A DNA stretch of 50,127 nucleotides from Chitinophagaceae bacterium (GCA_019747705.1 JAIEQM010000008.1:1-50127); one strand, 5' to 3'. Positions 39,378-47,564 are shown, numbered from the stretch's first letter. Notes: generated by a model not told the origin, from the letters alone. Program-made: numbers and translations.

Positions 39378-41213
39378 TTATTCTTTTACAAACCCGGCTT
39401 CCTGCTCTTCGGCCATTTGTTTACGGTAGAGTGAGGCATAGAGCCCGTTTTGCCGGAGCAGGGTTTCATGGGCGCCTTCTTCAGCTATACGGCCATCCTC
39501 CATTACAATAATACGGTTAAACTGCAGTAATGAAAAGATACGATGAGTAATGACGATGGCAGTTTTGTTCTGCAGGTATTCATTCATTTCTTTAAGAATA
39601 GCAGCTTCAGTTCTTGAATCAACAGCGCTTAAACAATCATCCAGGATGAGCAATGCAGGATCTTTTAAAACAGCACGTGCTATAGAAATACGCTGCTTCT
39701 GCCCGCCGCTTAATGTAACACCCCGCTCCCCCACCATGGTTTGATAGGCTGAAGGGAATTGGGCAATTTCATTATTCACCACAGCACGTTGGGCTGCCAG
39801 TTCAATTTGTTCTGTATCTGTTGTTTTATCAGAGAAAGAGATATTATTTGCAATAGTATCACTAAACAAAAACACTTCCTGCGGCACATAGCTTAACTGT
39901 GAACGGTAGTTTTTGAGATCATAGTCTTTAATAGAAACATCATCAATCAGCACATCTCCCTCCTGGGGGTCATAAAAACGCAACAGCAATTGAGCAATGG
40001 TTGATTTGCCTGAACCTGTTTTACCAATCACAGCAATTCGTTCACCTTTATGAATGAGCAGGTTAAAATCAGACAGGGCTTTGATACCTGTATGCGGATA
40101 TACAAAATTTACATTCCTGAATTCCACTTTACCATCAATCATCCGGGTGGATTTATTTTGTTCTAACGGAATGGCTGATGTTGTTTGCAGGAATTCGTTG
40201 AGTCTTTTTTGTGATGCGGCCGCCCGCTGTATAGTACTGGCCACCCATCCAATAGCACTCACTGGAAAAGTGAGCATAGTGAGGTACATAATAAAAGCGG
40301 CCATATCGCCAAACTGCATTTCGCCCCGCATATAGGAAAAGCCGCCGATTAATATTACCAGCAGGGTGCTGATGCCTATCACCAAACCCATGGCCGGAAA
40401 ATAAACAGCTTCGGTTTTTGCAAGACTGGTGGCGCTGTTCCTGTAACCTTCACTGTTGGTTTCAAAAAAACGCAGCATCGCTTTTTCCTGCACAAAGGAT
40501 TTAATAACACGGATGCCGCTGTAAGATTGCTGTGCATTGGTAGTGAGGTTACTCAGCCGCTGCTGCACTTCTTCACTTTTTTTGTTGATGATATTGTTGA
40601 CATAATAAATGGTAACTGCCAGTACAGGAAGCGGCGCCAGCACATACAATGAAAGTTCAGGATTCTTTTTCACCATATAAAACACACTCAGCGATATCAA
40701 TGCAATAAGATTGATGAGATACATTACAGCAGGGCCGGTGTACATCCGCACACGGCTCACATCTTCTGCCATGCGGTTCATTAAATCGCCTGTTTCATGT
40801 GTTTTATAAAATTGTGTATCTAATTGCTGGTAATGATGAAATACTTCGTTCTTCTGATCATACTCAATATGGCGGCTCATTACAATAATGGTTTGCCGCA
40901 TCAGGAACATGAAGAACCCACGGAGCACGGCCATGATTAATAATACCACTCCGCAAAGCGCTACAATTTGAGAGAAAGAAAACTTTAAATGTGAAATGGA
41001 ACCGGTAATACTTTCTACAAGAGGATCATTATAAGTCTTTATTTGTTTGGGGTGATAGCCGGGCAAATGCTGCTGCACCATATCAATAATAAACCCGGTG
41101 AGCTGTGGAGCCAGTACTGCAAAATAGTTGGAGATGAAGATGAAAAGAATTCCAAGGCCAAGCCGCCACCTGTATTTCCGGAAATAATGATTAAGTGCTG
41201 AAAGCTGCTGCAT
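39378..41213 (-). CDS. ABC exporter, fused permease and ATPase (MsbA/MdlB type)
   Basis: About 611 residues. The first half has six membrane helices of the type I exporter fold, the second half a nucleotide-binding domain: Walker A GKTGSGKST near residue 390, Q-loop LSYVPQEVFLFSD, signature LSGGQKQRISIARAV, Walker B LLILDDCLSAVD and the H-loop ITHRIF. It works as a dimer and exports lipids, drugs or peptides; the substrate cannot be told. I start at the ATG at 41213; two further upstream codons (41222) are possible. A TAACTTTG box ends only 6 bp upstream, so the message may be nearly leaderless. Confidence 0.94.
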   Translation of the reverse strand: MQQLSALNHYFRKYRWRLGLGILFIFISNYFAVLAPQLTGFIIDMVQQHLPGYHPKQIKTYNDPLVESITGSISHLKFSFSQIVALCGVVLLIMAVLRGFFMFLMRQTIIVMSRHIEYDQKNEVFHHYQQLDTQFYKTHETGDLMNRMAEDVSRVRMYTGPAVMYLINLIALISLSVFYMVKKNPELSLYVLAPLPVLAVTIYYVNNIINKKSEEVQQRLSNLTTNAQQSYSGIRVIKSFVQEKAMLRFFETNSEGYRNSATSLAKTEAVYFPAMGLVIGISTLLVILIGGFSYMRGEMQFGDMAAFIMYLTMLTFPVSAIGWVASTIQRAAASQKRLNEFLQTTSAIPLEQNKSTRMIDGKVEFRNVNFVYPHTGIKALSDFNLLIHKGERIAVIGKTGSGKSTIAQLLLRFYDPQEGDVLIDDVSIKDYDLKNYRSQLSYVPQEVFLFSDTIANNISFSDKTTDTEQIELAAQRAVVNNEIAQFPSAYQTMVGERGVTLSGGQKQRISIARAVLKDPALLILDDCLSAVDSRTEAAILKEMNEYLQNKTAIVITHRIFSLLQFNRIIVMEDGRIAEEGAHETLLRQNGLYASLYRKQMAEEQEAGFVKE

Positions 41214-41219
41214 GCAGCA

Positions 41220-41227
41220 CAAAGTTA
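41220..41227 (-). promoter_or_regulatory. -7-like box immediately before the ABC exporter gene
   Basis: Minus strand TAACTTTG, perfect to TAnnTTTG, 6 bp before the chosen ATG. No TTG at 19 bp upstream, so this could be chance. Confidence 0.3.
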
Positions 41228-41311
41228 GTAAAAGCAGAACGCCCTGAAAATTATTACATGAACGGACCTATACAAACTTTACATTAAAACTGCTGGGCTA
41301 CAACAAAAGCA

Positions 41312-41740
41312 TCAGGAATGAATATAACTGTGCAACTGATCAATCTGTTCTTTTTGAGAAATGATTGTTTCAGTAACCACATCAATAATAGAAATGATAC
41401 CGGTTACTTTATCATTCTCAAAAACAGGCAGGTACCGGATATTGCTTTCGCTCATAATATGCATGCAGGTATCAATGGAGTGGTCCGGTGTAATGCGTGG
41501 CAAACCTGTACTCATGATTTCACTCACCCTTGTTTCTGTGGAGGAATGACCTTTCAGAATTACTTTGCGTGCATAATCCCTTTCCGTAATAAGACCAAGA
41601 TACTGATCACCTGATATGACCATAATGGAACCGATGTTTTTTTCGGCCATTATTTCCAGTGCGTGCAGCACTGAAGTTTCGGGGGCAACAGAAATAATAT
41701 TGGAACCTTTGCGCTGAAGGATATGTGCTACTTTTCTCAT
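41312..41740 (-). CDS. CBS domain-pair protein
   Basis: A protein of about 142 residues made of two CBS motifs (a Bateman module): ISVAPETSVLHALEIMAEKNI and GLITERDYARKVILKG form the first, ITPDHSIDTCMHIMSESNIR and VTGIISIIDVVTETI the second. Such modules bind AMP, ATP or related ligands; stand-alone CBS proteins often sense energy state or act on a partner. The start at 41740 is an ATG; a TTG two codons upstream is possible. It lies just upstream of the ABC exporter, 98 bp apart, on the same strand. Confidence 0.92.
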   Translation of the reverse strand: MRKVAHILQRKGSNIISVAPETSVLHALEIMAEKNIGSIMVISGDQYLGLITERDYARKVILKGHSSTETRVSEIMSTGLPRITPDHSIDTCMHIMSESNIRYLPVFENDKVTGIISIIDVVTETIISQKEQIDQLHSYIHS

Positions 41741-41815
41741 TTGCAAGCATTTAATATTGCTTTAAATTAAGAAAAAAAGTAAAACAAAAAATTACAACTT
41801 TTATATTTCATCTTC

Positions 41816-42307
41816 TTACCGCCCAAAATCATCCTGCAGGCGAATGATATCTTCCTCATCTGAAGGTGCATCAGGATCAGTATGCTGCCATATTTCGGCA
41901 ACAATGCCCCAGCCGTTCAATCCCACCAGGCGGTGGCGCTGACCTTTGTTTAAAACAATAATGTCGCCGGGTTCAAACGTGTTTACTTCTGTTTGTTCAT
42001 CAGTATCACTCATTACCACACCCACTTCTCCCTGAACCACCCGCCAAATTTCGGCACGGCGGTTATGGTATTGCCAGCTCAGCCGTTGCTCCGGCGCCAC
42101 ACATAAAATTTTGGGGCTGAGTTTAGTACCCAGCATTAGCTCTTCTTTTTTATACGTAGGGAAATAAGTAGCAATAAACTGGTCTGCCTGGTTTTCATCC
42201 AGCACAAAAAAACCTCCCCAGGGGCGGTTAAAATCAGAATTTACAATGCGAAAATCGGATGACTTTAGATCTGCCTCCACTTCTTCAAAAACAGTTTGTT
42301 TGAGCAT
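41816..42307 (-). CDS. cupin domain protein, mannose-6-phosphate isomerase type II-like
   Basis: A 163-residue protein with NRPWGGFFVLDENQ near residues 28-41, ILCVAPEQRLSWQYHNRRAE with the first cupin metal motif near 67-86, and VNTFEPGDIIVLNKGQRHRL with the second near 108-127. This is the C-terminal domain type of bifunctional GMP/mannose-6-phosphate isomerases, here alone. It may isomerise a sugar phosphate, or be a non-catalytic sugar-binding relative; neighbours give no hint. Confidence 0.88.
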   Translation of the reverse strand: MLKQTVFEEVEADLKSSDFRIVNSDFNRPWGGFFVLDENQADQFIATYFPTYKKEELMLGTKLSPKILCVAPEQRLSWQYHNRRAEIWRVVQGEVGVVMSDTDEQTEVNTFEPGDIIVLNKGQRHRLVGLNGWGIVAEIWQHTDPDAPSDEEDIIRLQDDFGR

Positions 42308-42326
42308 ATTGACTTTTATGTGTATG

Positions 42327-42358
42327 TAAAAAAAAACTGCCTTAAAAATAAGACAGTT
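42327..42358 (-). terminator. intrinsic terminator after the Pmp3-type gene
   Basis: Minus strand AACTGTCTTA, loop TTTT, TAAGGCAGTT (one G-T pair), followed by at least seven T. Confidence 0.85.
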
Positions 42359-42379
42359 TTTATTTTATTTTCAAAATGA

Positions 42380-42694
42380 TTAATAATACTTATTCATAAT
42401 AACTAAAGCATGTATAAACCCTGGCAGCCAGAACAAAAGGGTAAGAATCAAATTCAACCACCAGTTATTACCACTCCAGTCATCCATAATGCCCATTGCA
42501 ATCCAGGCGAGGCCAAAAATTGCAAGCAGGATGTAAACACCTTTGGGCACAGAACCTGCACTGCCTTTTTTTAGTTGCCGTTTCATTTTTGACTGAGCCA
42601 GTTTAAGACCGATTCTTTCTTTAAAGCTCATTTTGCGGCCGGTCATTTCTTCCACTTTTTTGGGGGTGAGGGAAAGAAAGGTTTGGGCATCCAT
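42380..42694 (-). CDS. Pmp3/YqaE-like membrane protein (probable second half of a split gene)
   Basis: A 104-residue protein. The C-terminal half has two hydrophobic helices with the Pmp3 pattern WLNLILTLLFWLPGFIHALVI near residues 78-98. The N-terminal half is a basic linker, SLTPKKVEEMTGRKMSFKER, of a kind I associate with signal-peptide-bearing membrane proteins of this group. Its ATG lies 3 bp after the TAA of the small signal-peptide ORF at 42698-42829, in the same reading frame. The two parts look like one protein split by a stop codon. Whether this piece is made alone is unknown. Confidence 0.82.
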   Translation of the reverse strand: MDAQTFLSLTPKKVEEMTGRKMSFKERIGLKLAQSKMKRQLKKGSAGSVPKGVYILLAIFGLAWIAMGIMDDWSGNNWWLNLILTLLFWLPGFIHALVIMNKYY

Positions 42695-42697
42695 TTT

Positions 42698-42829
42698 TTA
42701 AAACCCATTACCTGGAACAAGGTTTGCTTCTTTTACCGGCTCTGCAGTTACAGGAACATAAATAAGTCCGGCTTTTGTTGTTGATAAGGTGAACAGAGCA
42801 ACCACTGCAAAGGCAATTAATTTTTTCAT
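42698..42829 (-). CDS. 43-residue signal-peptide ORF, same frame as the Pmp3-type gene
   Basis: MKKLIAFAVVALFTLSTTKA is a signal peptide; then GLIYVPVTAEPVKEANLVPG and a short end. The TAA at 42698-42700 is followed in the same frame by AAA and the ATG of the Pmp3-type gene. The KAGLIYVPV start of the mature part resembles KAGIIAVPE in the TM2 protein next door, hinting at a shared N-terminal module. It is either the front of a stop-interrupted gene or a tiny secreted protein coupled to the next. Confidence 0.7.
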   Translation of the reverse strand: MKKLIAFAVVALFTLSTTKAGLIYVPVTAEPVKEANLVPGNGF

Positions 42830-42957
42830 TTGAAAAGGTTTTGGTTAGAGAATGAATGCAATTTAATTATCCGTTTTTGAAAAAAACCGTATGTGGATAA
42901 AAGCGGCGGAGTTATTTTTCTCAACCTGTTCCCTTATCTTCGCAAAAAATTTAAACA

Positions 42958-43119
42958 ATGGAAGAAACAATAAAAAAATCAAGTGCCATCAGTTGGGTTT
43001 TATTTTTTATTTCTGTAGCTGCCTGTGTGGGTTTATATTTTTCTCCCTATGCAAATTTTATAACTGCCACCTTCCCATTCATCGTTTACTATTTTGCAAA
43101 AGCTTTGGATTTGATTTGA
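42958..43119 (+). CDS. small two-helix membrane protein
   Basis: A 53-residue protein starting MEETIKKSSAISWVLFFISV, with two hydrophobic helices (about 11-30 and 33-50). A TATCTTCG box lies 15 bp before the ATG and a perfect hairpin terminator 24 bp after the stop, which supports a real transcript. No family recognised. A longer overlapping frame from 42891 is rejected as cysteine- and phenylalanine-rich noise. Confidence 0.6.
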   Translation: MEETIKKSSAISWVLFFISVAACVGLYFSPYANFITATFPFIVYYFAKALDLI

Positions 43120-43142
43120 TGTATTTGCACAACTATAAAAAT

Positions 43143-43175
43143 AAAACCCTTCAAATGCTGAAGGGTTTTATTTTT
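43143..43175. terminator. bidirectional intrinsic terminator
   Basis: AAAACCCTTCA, loop AATGC, TGAAGGGTTTT, then A and TTTTT. An 11-bp perfect stem between the small plus-strand gene and the convergent TM2 gene. Confidence 0.9.
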
Positions 43176-43195
43176 GCTGACAGGTTGAAAATTTA

Positions 43196-43747
43196 TTAAT
43201 CCCTGTAACTACCATCAACAGGTTCGTAGCTTCCTGTGAGGATCCTGATAAAATCCACAAAAGCCCAGATGCTGATACCAAGAATCAGGAAGTAACCAAT
43301 AAGCGCCAATGCGGGAAGAGCTGACAAGCCTGATACTGTTGTTGCTGCGCCGGCAATACCAATAATAATTAATGCGATGCCCACCAGGGTGCCGCCTAAT
43401 TTAATAAAGCCATTTCGCTTGTTACCCAAATAAAAATCGTGAACGCCAAAACCGCCAAGGAAAAAAGCAAATAAAGCAGCAGCCACTTTACTTTTGTCGC
43501 CACTTTTCTTTCCGCCAAAAACTTTATGAAGTCTGTATTTAAACAAACTCCAGTACAGTTTTCCCTTCGTCATTTTTTTGCCTGCTTTCGAAGTGGCGGC
43601 GGTTGGTGTTTTGGCAACAGGTTCGTTTACGGGTACTGAAACCGGGGCGGCAACAGCAGCAGTTAATTTTTCAGGAACTGCAATAATACCTGCTTTGATG
43701 TTAATGGTTGCAATGATTGCAATGAGGAGAATGGTCATTTTTCGCAT
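43196..43747 (-). CDS. TM2 domain membrane protein
   Basis: About 183 residues from the ATG at 43747: a signal-like start (MRKMTILLIAIIATINIKAG), a Pro/Ala/Val-rich linker, a basic segment (GKKMTKGKLYWSLFKYRLHK), then a TM2 domain: SKVAAALFAFFLGGFGVHDFYLGNKRNGFIKL, with further helices up to WAFVDFIRILTGSY. The helix-DRF/HDFYLG turn is the family hallmark. Function unknown. It lies next to the Pmp3-type gene, which shares its architecture. Confidence 0.88.
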   Translation of the reverse strand: MRKMTILLIAIIATINIKAGIIAVPEKLTAAVAAPVSVPVNEPVAKTPTAATSKAGKKMTKGKLYWSLFKYRLHKVFGGKKSGDKSKVAAALFAFFLGGFGVHDFYLGNKRNGFIKLGGTLVGIALIIIGIAGAATTVSGLSALPALALIGYFLILGISIWAFVDFIRILTGSYEPVDGSYRD

Positions 43748-44171
43748 AGTTTTTATTTTTTGGTGAATAAGGCGTAAAATAATTAAATAAATAAATAAAA
43801 TAGCCAAAAAAGACATCCTTTTTTATCATTGGTTCAACAGCCTCTGGCGATAAATAATTCTTTTTTTGAAAAATCAGTTGTTATAAGCTTTGAAAAAGGC
43901 TGCGGATGTATTAAATGTAATGTGGGACATAAGATATAAAACTGCAAAATATCCTGTTTTCCAGAATAGTAGTAATAGGTTATTACTATCAGGCAAATTA
44001 CCCTTGCTTTCCTATAACAAACATTGCTGAGCCCCGTACAATTATTTATTTCATTTTTTTAAATTTTACAAAAAGCTGTCATCCCGGCGGGTGGGTATTC
44101 TTCTGCATCAATAAATTTTAAAGCCGTGTGTGTTAAAAGCATAGAAAATATACATCTGCAATCTCCTGGAA
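43748..44171. other. gene-free spacer
   Basis: About 420 bp, AT-rich, between the TM2 gene and the rplL terminator. I see no ORF of convincing composition, no repeat shared with the rest of the window, and no strong promoter. It is where rpoB would be expected to begin in the usual ribosomal-RNA-polymerase order. Confidence 0.5.
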
Positions 44172-44210
44172 AATGAATAAACCCCGGCAACTTACCGGGG
44201 TTTATTCATT
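44172..44210. terminator. long hairpin terminator after rplL
   Basis: AATGAATAAACCCCGG and CCGGGGTTTATTCATT form a perfect 16-bp stem with a 7-base loop (CAACTTA), 62 bp after the rplL stop. On the minus strand TTTTCC follows. Confidence 0.85.
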
Positions 44211-44271
44211 TCTATGCAAAAGTTCAATGAAGCAATTTCAATACCGGAGCTTTATCCGGCATTTCGGTAGC

Positions 44272-44643
44272 TTAAGCTATTTCAACATCTGCACCTGCTT
44301 CTTTCAGCTTAGCTGCAATTTCATCAGCTTCTGCTTTAGAAACACCTTCTTTAACAGGCTTGGGAGCGCCATCAACCAAGTCTTTTGCTTCTTTCAATCC
44401 AAGACCAGTTAACTCTTTAACAATTTTTACTACGTTGAGCTTAGAAGCACCACCGCTCTTCAATATTACATTGAATGCAGTTTTTTCTTCTACAGCAGCA
44501 GGGCCATCGCCACTTGCTGCTACTACTACTGCAGCAGCAGCGGGTTCAATACCGTATTCTGCTTTTAATACATCTGCTAATTCCTGAACTTCTTTTACTG
44601 TTAAGCTTACTAATGATTCAGCTAATGCTTTTACGTCTGCCAT
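44272..44643 (-). CDS. rplL: 50S ribosomal protein L7/L12
   Basis: A 123-residue stalk protein that binds translation factors and is present in several copies per ribosome. The start at 44643 gives [18 protein letters not shown]; an upstream frame of nine codons is not used in relatives. An N-terminal dimerisation domain and Ala/Val-rich hinge ([13 protein letters not shown]) lead to the C-terminal factor-binding domain ([40 protein letters not shown]). A 264-bp spacer with a palindromic element separates it from rplJ, and a terminator follows instead of rpoB. Confidence 0.97.
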   Translation of the reverse strand: MADVKALAESLVSLTVKEVQELADVLKAEYGIEPAAAAVVVAASGDGPAAVEEKTAFNVILKSGGASKLNVVKIVKELTGLGLKEAKDLVDGAPKPVKEGVSKAEADEIAAKLKEAGADVEIA

Positions 44644-44761
44644 TGTTTTACTTTTTAAAACCGCCTTCATTTCCGACCATTTATGGGCGGATCCGGCGGA
44701 TGGTTATAAATAATTGCCACGTTTGTACCTCAGCGGCATTGGTTTTTATTTTTCTCCCCTT

Positions 44762-44890
44762 GGGCAATGTCATTAAGTTAAGTGTTTCGTCATTTCGACG
44801 TAAGGAGAAATCTCCCAAACTTCAAGCGTAACAAATTTTATGAGACCTCTCCCTACGGTCGAGGTGACGCTTAACTTAATGACATTGCCC
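44762..44890. repeat. 129-bp inverted-repeat element, copy B, between rplJ and rplL
   Basis: Bounded by GGGCAATGTCATTAAGTTAA and its inverted complement. The core contains TCATTTCGACG and a TTTTATGAGA motif, with strong self-complementarity (TACGGTCGAGGTGACG against CGTCATTTCGACGTA). Second copy at 1986-2113. Its position in an operon spacer could affect the balance between L10 and L7/L12. Confidence 0.85.
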
Positions 44891-44907
44891 CTTGGGGGCC
44901 GGGGGCT

Positions 44908-45423
44908 TTACTCAGCCGCAGCAACTTCTCCCTTCTTCTCCGCATTATGCAGCAATGCAGCAATAACACGTTTTGCAGGAGACTGGAGCAGGCCAATAAC
45001 TTCACCAATAAGCTCGTTCTTCGTTTTGATCTGTGTAAGAGCTTTGAGTTGGTTATCACCGGCATACACATCACCATTAATGAAAGCTGCTTTTAATACA
45101 GGTCTTTCACCATTGTTTTCCCTGCGGAAAGAGGAGATGATCATTGCAGGTTCTTTCGGATTTTCAGAAAACAGCAATGCAGTTACATTGTTGAGTGCAT
45201 CATATACACCTGTGTAACGCTCTGCGTCTAATGATTCCAGGGCTTTTTTAATAAGCGTGTTCTTTGCAACCTTCATTTCAACATTTTTGCTGAAACAGGC
45301 ACGGCGCAGTTTACCCACCTGTTCTACAGTTAAAGATTCAGTATCTGTAATGTAGAAATTATTGTATTGATTGAATTTGCCCTTCAGCAGTTCAATCACT
45401 TCGTTCTTTTGTTCTTTAGTCAT
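44908..45423 (-). CDS. rplJ: 50S ribosomal protein L10
   Basis: A 171-residue protein that anchors L7/L12 dimers to 23S rRNA. It opens MTKEQKNEVIELLKGKFNQY, with KVAKNTLIKKALESLD near 57-72 and the alpha-helical C-terminal part for L7/L12 binding (KNELIGEVIGLLQSPAKRVI). It usually autoregulates by binding the leader mRNA. It follows rplA by 28 bp on the same strand. The spacer to rplL is interrupted by an inverted-repeat element. Confidence 0.97.
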   Translation of the reverse strand: MTKEQKNEVIELLKGKFNQYNNFYITDTESLTVEQVGKLRRACFSKNVEMKVAKNTLIKKALESLDAERYTGVYDALNNVTALLFSENPKEPAMIISSFRRENNGERPVLKAAFINGDVYAGDNQLKALTQIKTKNELIGEVIGLLQSPAKRVIAALLHNAEKKGEVAAAE

Positions 45424-45451
45424 GACTTTGTGTTTTTAAACCCTGAAAGGA

Positions 45452-46144
45452 TTAGTTCATGAATGATTTTGTGTCAATTGAAATACCGGGACTCATGGTG
45501 CTTGCCATATAAATGCTCTTGAGGTAAGTTCCCTTTGCAGTAGAAGGCTTTGCCTTTACAATTGCATTGAGGAATTCCTGTGCATTAGCTGCAATTTTCT
45601 CAGAAGAGAAACTTACACGGCCAACAGAAGCATGTATGATACCTGCTTTATCAACTTTAAAAGCAATCTTACCACCTTTTACTTCATTTACAGCAGCCGC
45701 AACATCGTTGGTTACTGTACCTGTTTTAGGATTGGGCATCAGGTTACGTGGACCTAATACTTTACCCAGCTTACCAATCTTGGGCATTACAGCAGGAGTG
45801 GCAACAATTACATCCACATCCACCCATCCGCCTTCAATTTTGGTAATGAATTCATCAAGACCCACATAATCAGCGCCGGCAGCTTTTGCATCTGCTTCCT
45901 TATCGGGTGTGCAGAGTACCAAAACTCTTTTTGTTTTACCGGTACCATGAGGTAAGGTTACTGTACCACGAATTGCCTGGTCAGCTTTCTTGGGATCAAC
46001 ACCCAAACGGATGTGTACATCCACTGAGCTGTCAAACTTAGTGCAGTTAATTTCTTTTACGAGTGTAGAAGCTTCTTTAAGGGAATAGGCTTTATTATTA
46101 TCCACCTTAGTTTGAGCCACTTTTCTTTTTTTAGTCAGAGACAT
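45452..46144 (-). CDS. rplA: 50S ribosomal protein L1
   Basis: A 230-residue protein that forms the mobile stalk near the E site and represses its own operon in other bacteria. Conserved segments: [20 protein letters not shown] near residues 38-57, [40 protein letters not shown] near 125-144 and [20 protein letters not shown] near 171. It lies 26 bp downstream of rplK. Confidence 0.97.
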   Translation of the reverse strand: MSLTKKRKVAQTKVDNNKAYSLKEASTLVKEINCTKFDSSVDVHIRLGVDPKKADQAIRGTVTLPHGTGKTKRVLVLCTPDKEADAKAAGADYVGLDEFITKIEGGWVDVDVIVATPAVMPKIGKLGKVLGPRNLMPNPKTGTVTNDVAAAVNEVKGGKIAFKVDKAGIIHASVGRVSFSSEKIAANAQEFLNAIVKAKPSTAKGTYLKSIYMASTMSPGISIDTKSFMN

Positions 46145-46170
46145 GTTTCAATTTTTTTAAAGGTGAATAA

Positions 46171-46614
46171 TTAATTTTCCCATGGAGCTTTACCATCAAC
46201 AGTTAAGCCCATGCTGCGTGCTGTACCTGCCACCATGCTCATAGCGCTTTCAACTGTAAAGCAATTCAAATCGGGCATCTTGTCTTTAGCAATTGCTTCC
46301 ACCTGTGCCCAGGTTACTTTACCCACTTTTTGACGGTTTGATTCCTTGGAACCTTTCTGAATTTTTGCAGCTTCCATTAACTGTACGGCTGCAGGAGGAG
46401 TTTTAATGATAAAGTCGAACGACTTATCAGTATAAACAGTGATAAGAACCGGTAATACCTTACCCATCTTATCCTGGGTTCTTGCATTAAACTGCTTGCA
46501 GAACTCCATAATGTTCACACCCTTTGAACCGAGTGCGGGACCTACGGGAGGTGCAGGGTTGGCTTGTCCGCCTTTTACCTGCAGCTTCACAAATCCTGAG
46601 ATTTCTTTTGCCAT
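46171..46614 (-). CDS. rplK: 50S ribosomal protein L11
   Basis: A 147-residue protein at the GTPase centre. The N-terminal domain has the proline-rich [20 protein letters not shown] near residues 15-34 and [14 protein letters not shown]; the C-terminal domain has [20 protein letters not shown] and [12 protein letters not shown]. First gene of the rplKAJL unit; a strong promoter and a leader hairpin lie upstream. Confidence 0.97.
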   Translation of the reverse strand: MAKEISGFVKLQVKGGQANPAPPVGPALGSKGVNIMEFCKQFNARTQDKMGKVLPVLITVYTDKSFDFIIKTPPAAVQLMEAAKIQKGSKESNRQKVGKVTWAQVEAIAKDKMPDLNCFTVESAMSMVAGTARSMGLTVDGKAPWEN

Positions 46615-46680
46615 TATAAAATGTTTTTTGGTGATAACGTCATCCTCATTTCAGGAACAACTCCCAAACAATAAATTCCT

Positions 46681-46708
46681 ATCCGCTTTTGCTAAAGCTG
46701 CAGCGGAT
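46681..46708 (-). promoter_or_regulatory. leader hairpin upstream of rplK
   Basis: ATCCGCT and AGCGGAT form a 7-bp stem enclosing GCTTTAGC-type inner pairing, in the 5' leader between the promoter and rplK. It could be a ribosomal-protein autoregulatory site; this is inference. Confidence 0.45.
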
Positions 46709-46730
46709 GACAAAGAACTTTTTGGGACGG

Positions 46731-46761
46731 CAAAGGTAAGGCTCAACAGCTTACTGGCAAA
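46731..46761 (-). promoter_or_regulatory. promoter of the rplK operon
   Basis: Minus strand TTTG at 46761-46758, exactly 19 bp, then TACCTTTG at 46738-46731. A textbook Bacteroidota promoter about 117 bp upstream of rplK. The remaining spacer from 46762 to 47026 holds no gene I can support. Confidence 0.78.
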
Positions 46762-47026
46762 GCGTTTGAGCAATTATTTTTAGCTGTTTAAATACAAAAG
46801 CCGGGAAAATACAGGTTCTGGAACAAGCTGATGTGCCGGCGAGGGATCGGTATTGTGTCACTCCCTTCATCGTTCTGTTTCCATGGCATCATCCTCTGCT
46901 CATCTTTTCTATTTTCCGTGTCCTCTGCCCCTCCTTGGCAAAAAACAAGCATAAAAAAAGTATTCCATTCATTATTTCATTTAATTTCATAACCCTAACA
47001 ACTAATAACAAAAAATACACTCCCTT

Positions 47027-47425
47027 ATGGCAAAGTCAAAGAAAAAAGCAGTGAAGAAACCTGCTAAAAAAGTGGCAAAGAAAAAGTCAGCGCCTAAAAA
47101 AAAGGCAGCTAAGAAGGCAAAAAAAGTCGCAAAAAAAGCAACTAAGAAACCTGTAAAAAAAGCAGCAAAAAAAGCAATTAAGAAAGTAGTAAAGAAGGCG
47201 GCGAAGAAAAAAGCTGTAAAAAAGAAAGCAGCGCCTAAAAAAGCAGTAAAGAAACCCCCGGTTAAAAAAGCAGCGCTTAAAAAACCTGCAGCACCCAAAC
47301 CAAAACCTGCTGCAGTAGTACCAGTTCCTGCACCCGTTGCAGAACCGGTTCCTGTTGTTCAGGCTGAGTTACCAATGGAAATACCTGCTGCTCCGGCTGC
47401 AAAAAAAAATAATAACGCTTCGTAA
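47027..47425 (+). CDS. histone H1-like lysine/alanine-rich protein
   Basis: A 132-residue protein. Residues 1-85 are almost wholly KKAAKK/KKAVKK-type repeats like the tail of histone H1 or bacterial Hc1-type nucleoid proteins. Residues 86-125 are Pro/Ala/Val-rich (PAAVVPVPAPVAEPVPVVQA) and end AAKKNNNAS. It probably binds DNA nonspecifically and compacts the nucleoid; function inferred from composition only. It is on the plus strand, divergent from rplK and convergent with nusG, and is followed by a 114-bp repeat. Confidence 0.82.
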   Translation: MAKSKKKAVKKPAKKVAKKKSAPKKKAAKKAKKVAKKATKKPVKKAAKKAIKKVVKKAAKKKAVKKKAAPKKAVKKPPVKKAALKKPAAPKPKPAAVVPVPAPVAEPVPVVQAELPMEIPAAPAAKKNNNAS

Positions 47426-47450
47426 TTTATTGCAACATATCAATCATAAA

Positions 47451-47564
47451 AAGAGGCTGTCTTAAAAGTCTGAGACAGCCTCTTTTTATTCGGTAAGGTG
47501 ATGGAGAAAGTTTTCGTTTATGCGATTCTCAAAGCCTTCATTTTACTTTTGAGACAGCCTCTTT
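47451..47564 (+). repeat. 114-bp terminator-like repeat element, copy 4
   Basis: Begins 26 bp after the H1-like stop. One mismatch in the left arm (CTTAAAAGT). The hairpin end faces the H1-like gene transcript. The other end is 24 bp from the nusG stop, and the distal arm could assist termination from that side. Confidence 0.95.

Noticed and set aside
47002..47298. Minus-strand ORF rich in Phe and Ala opposite the H1-like gene
   Set aside because: It is the complement of the AAA/GCA-type codon repeats of the H1-like gene.
3431..47564. CRISPR array interpretation of the repeated 114-bp units
   Set aside because: The four copies are tens of kilobases apart, not in an array with spacers, and no cas genes are present.
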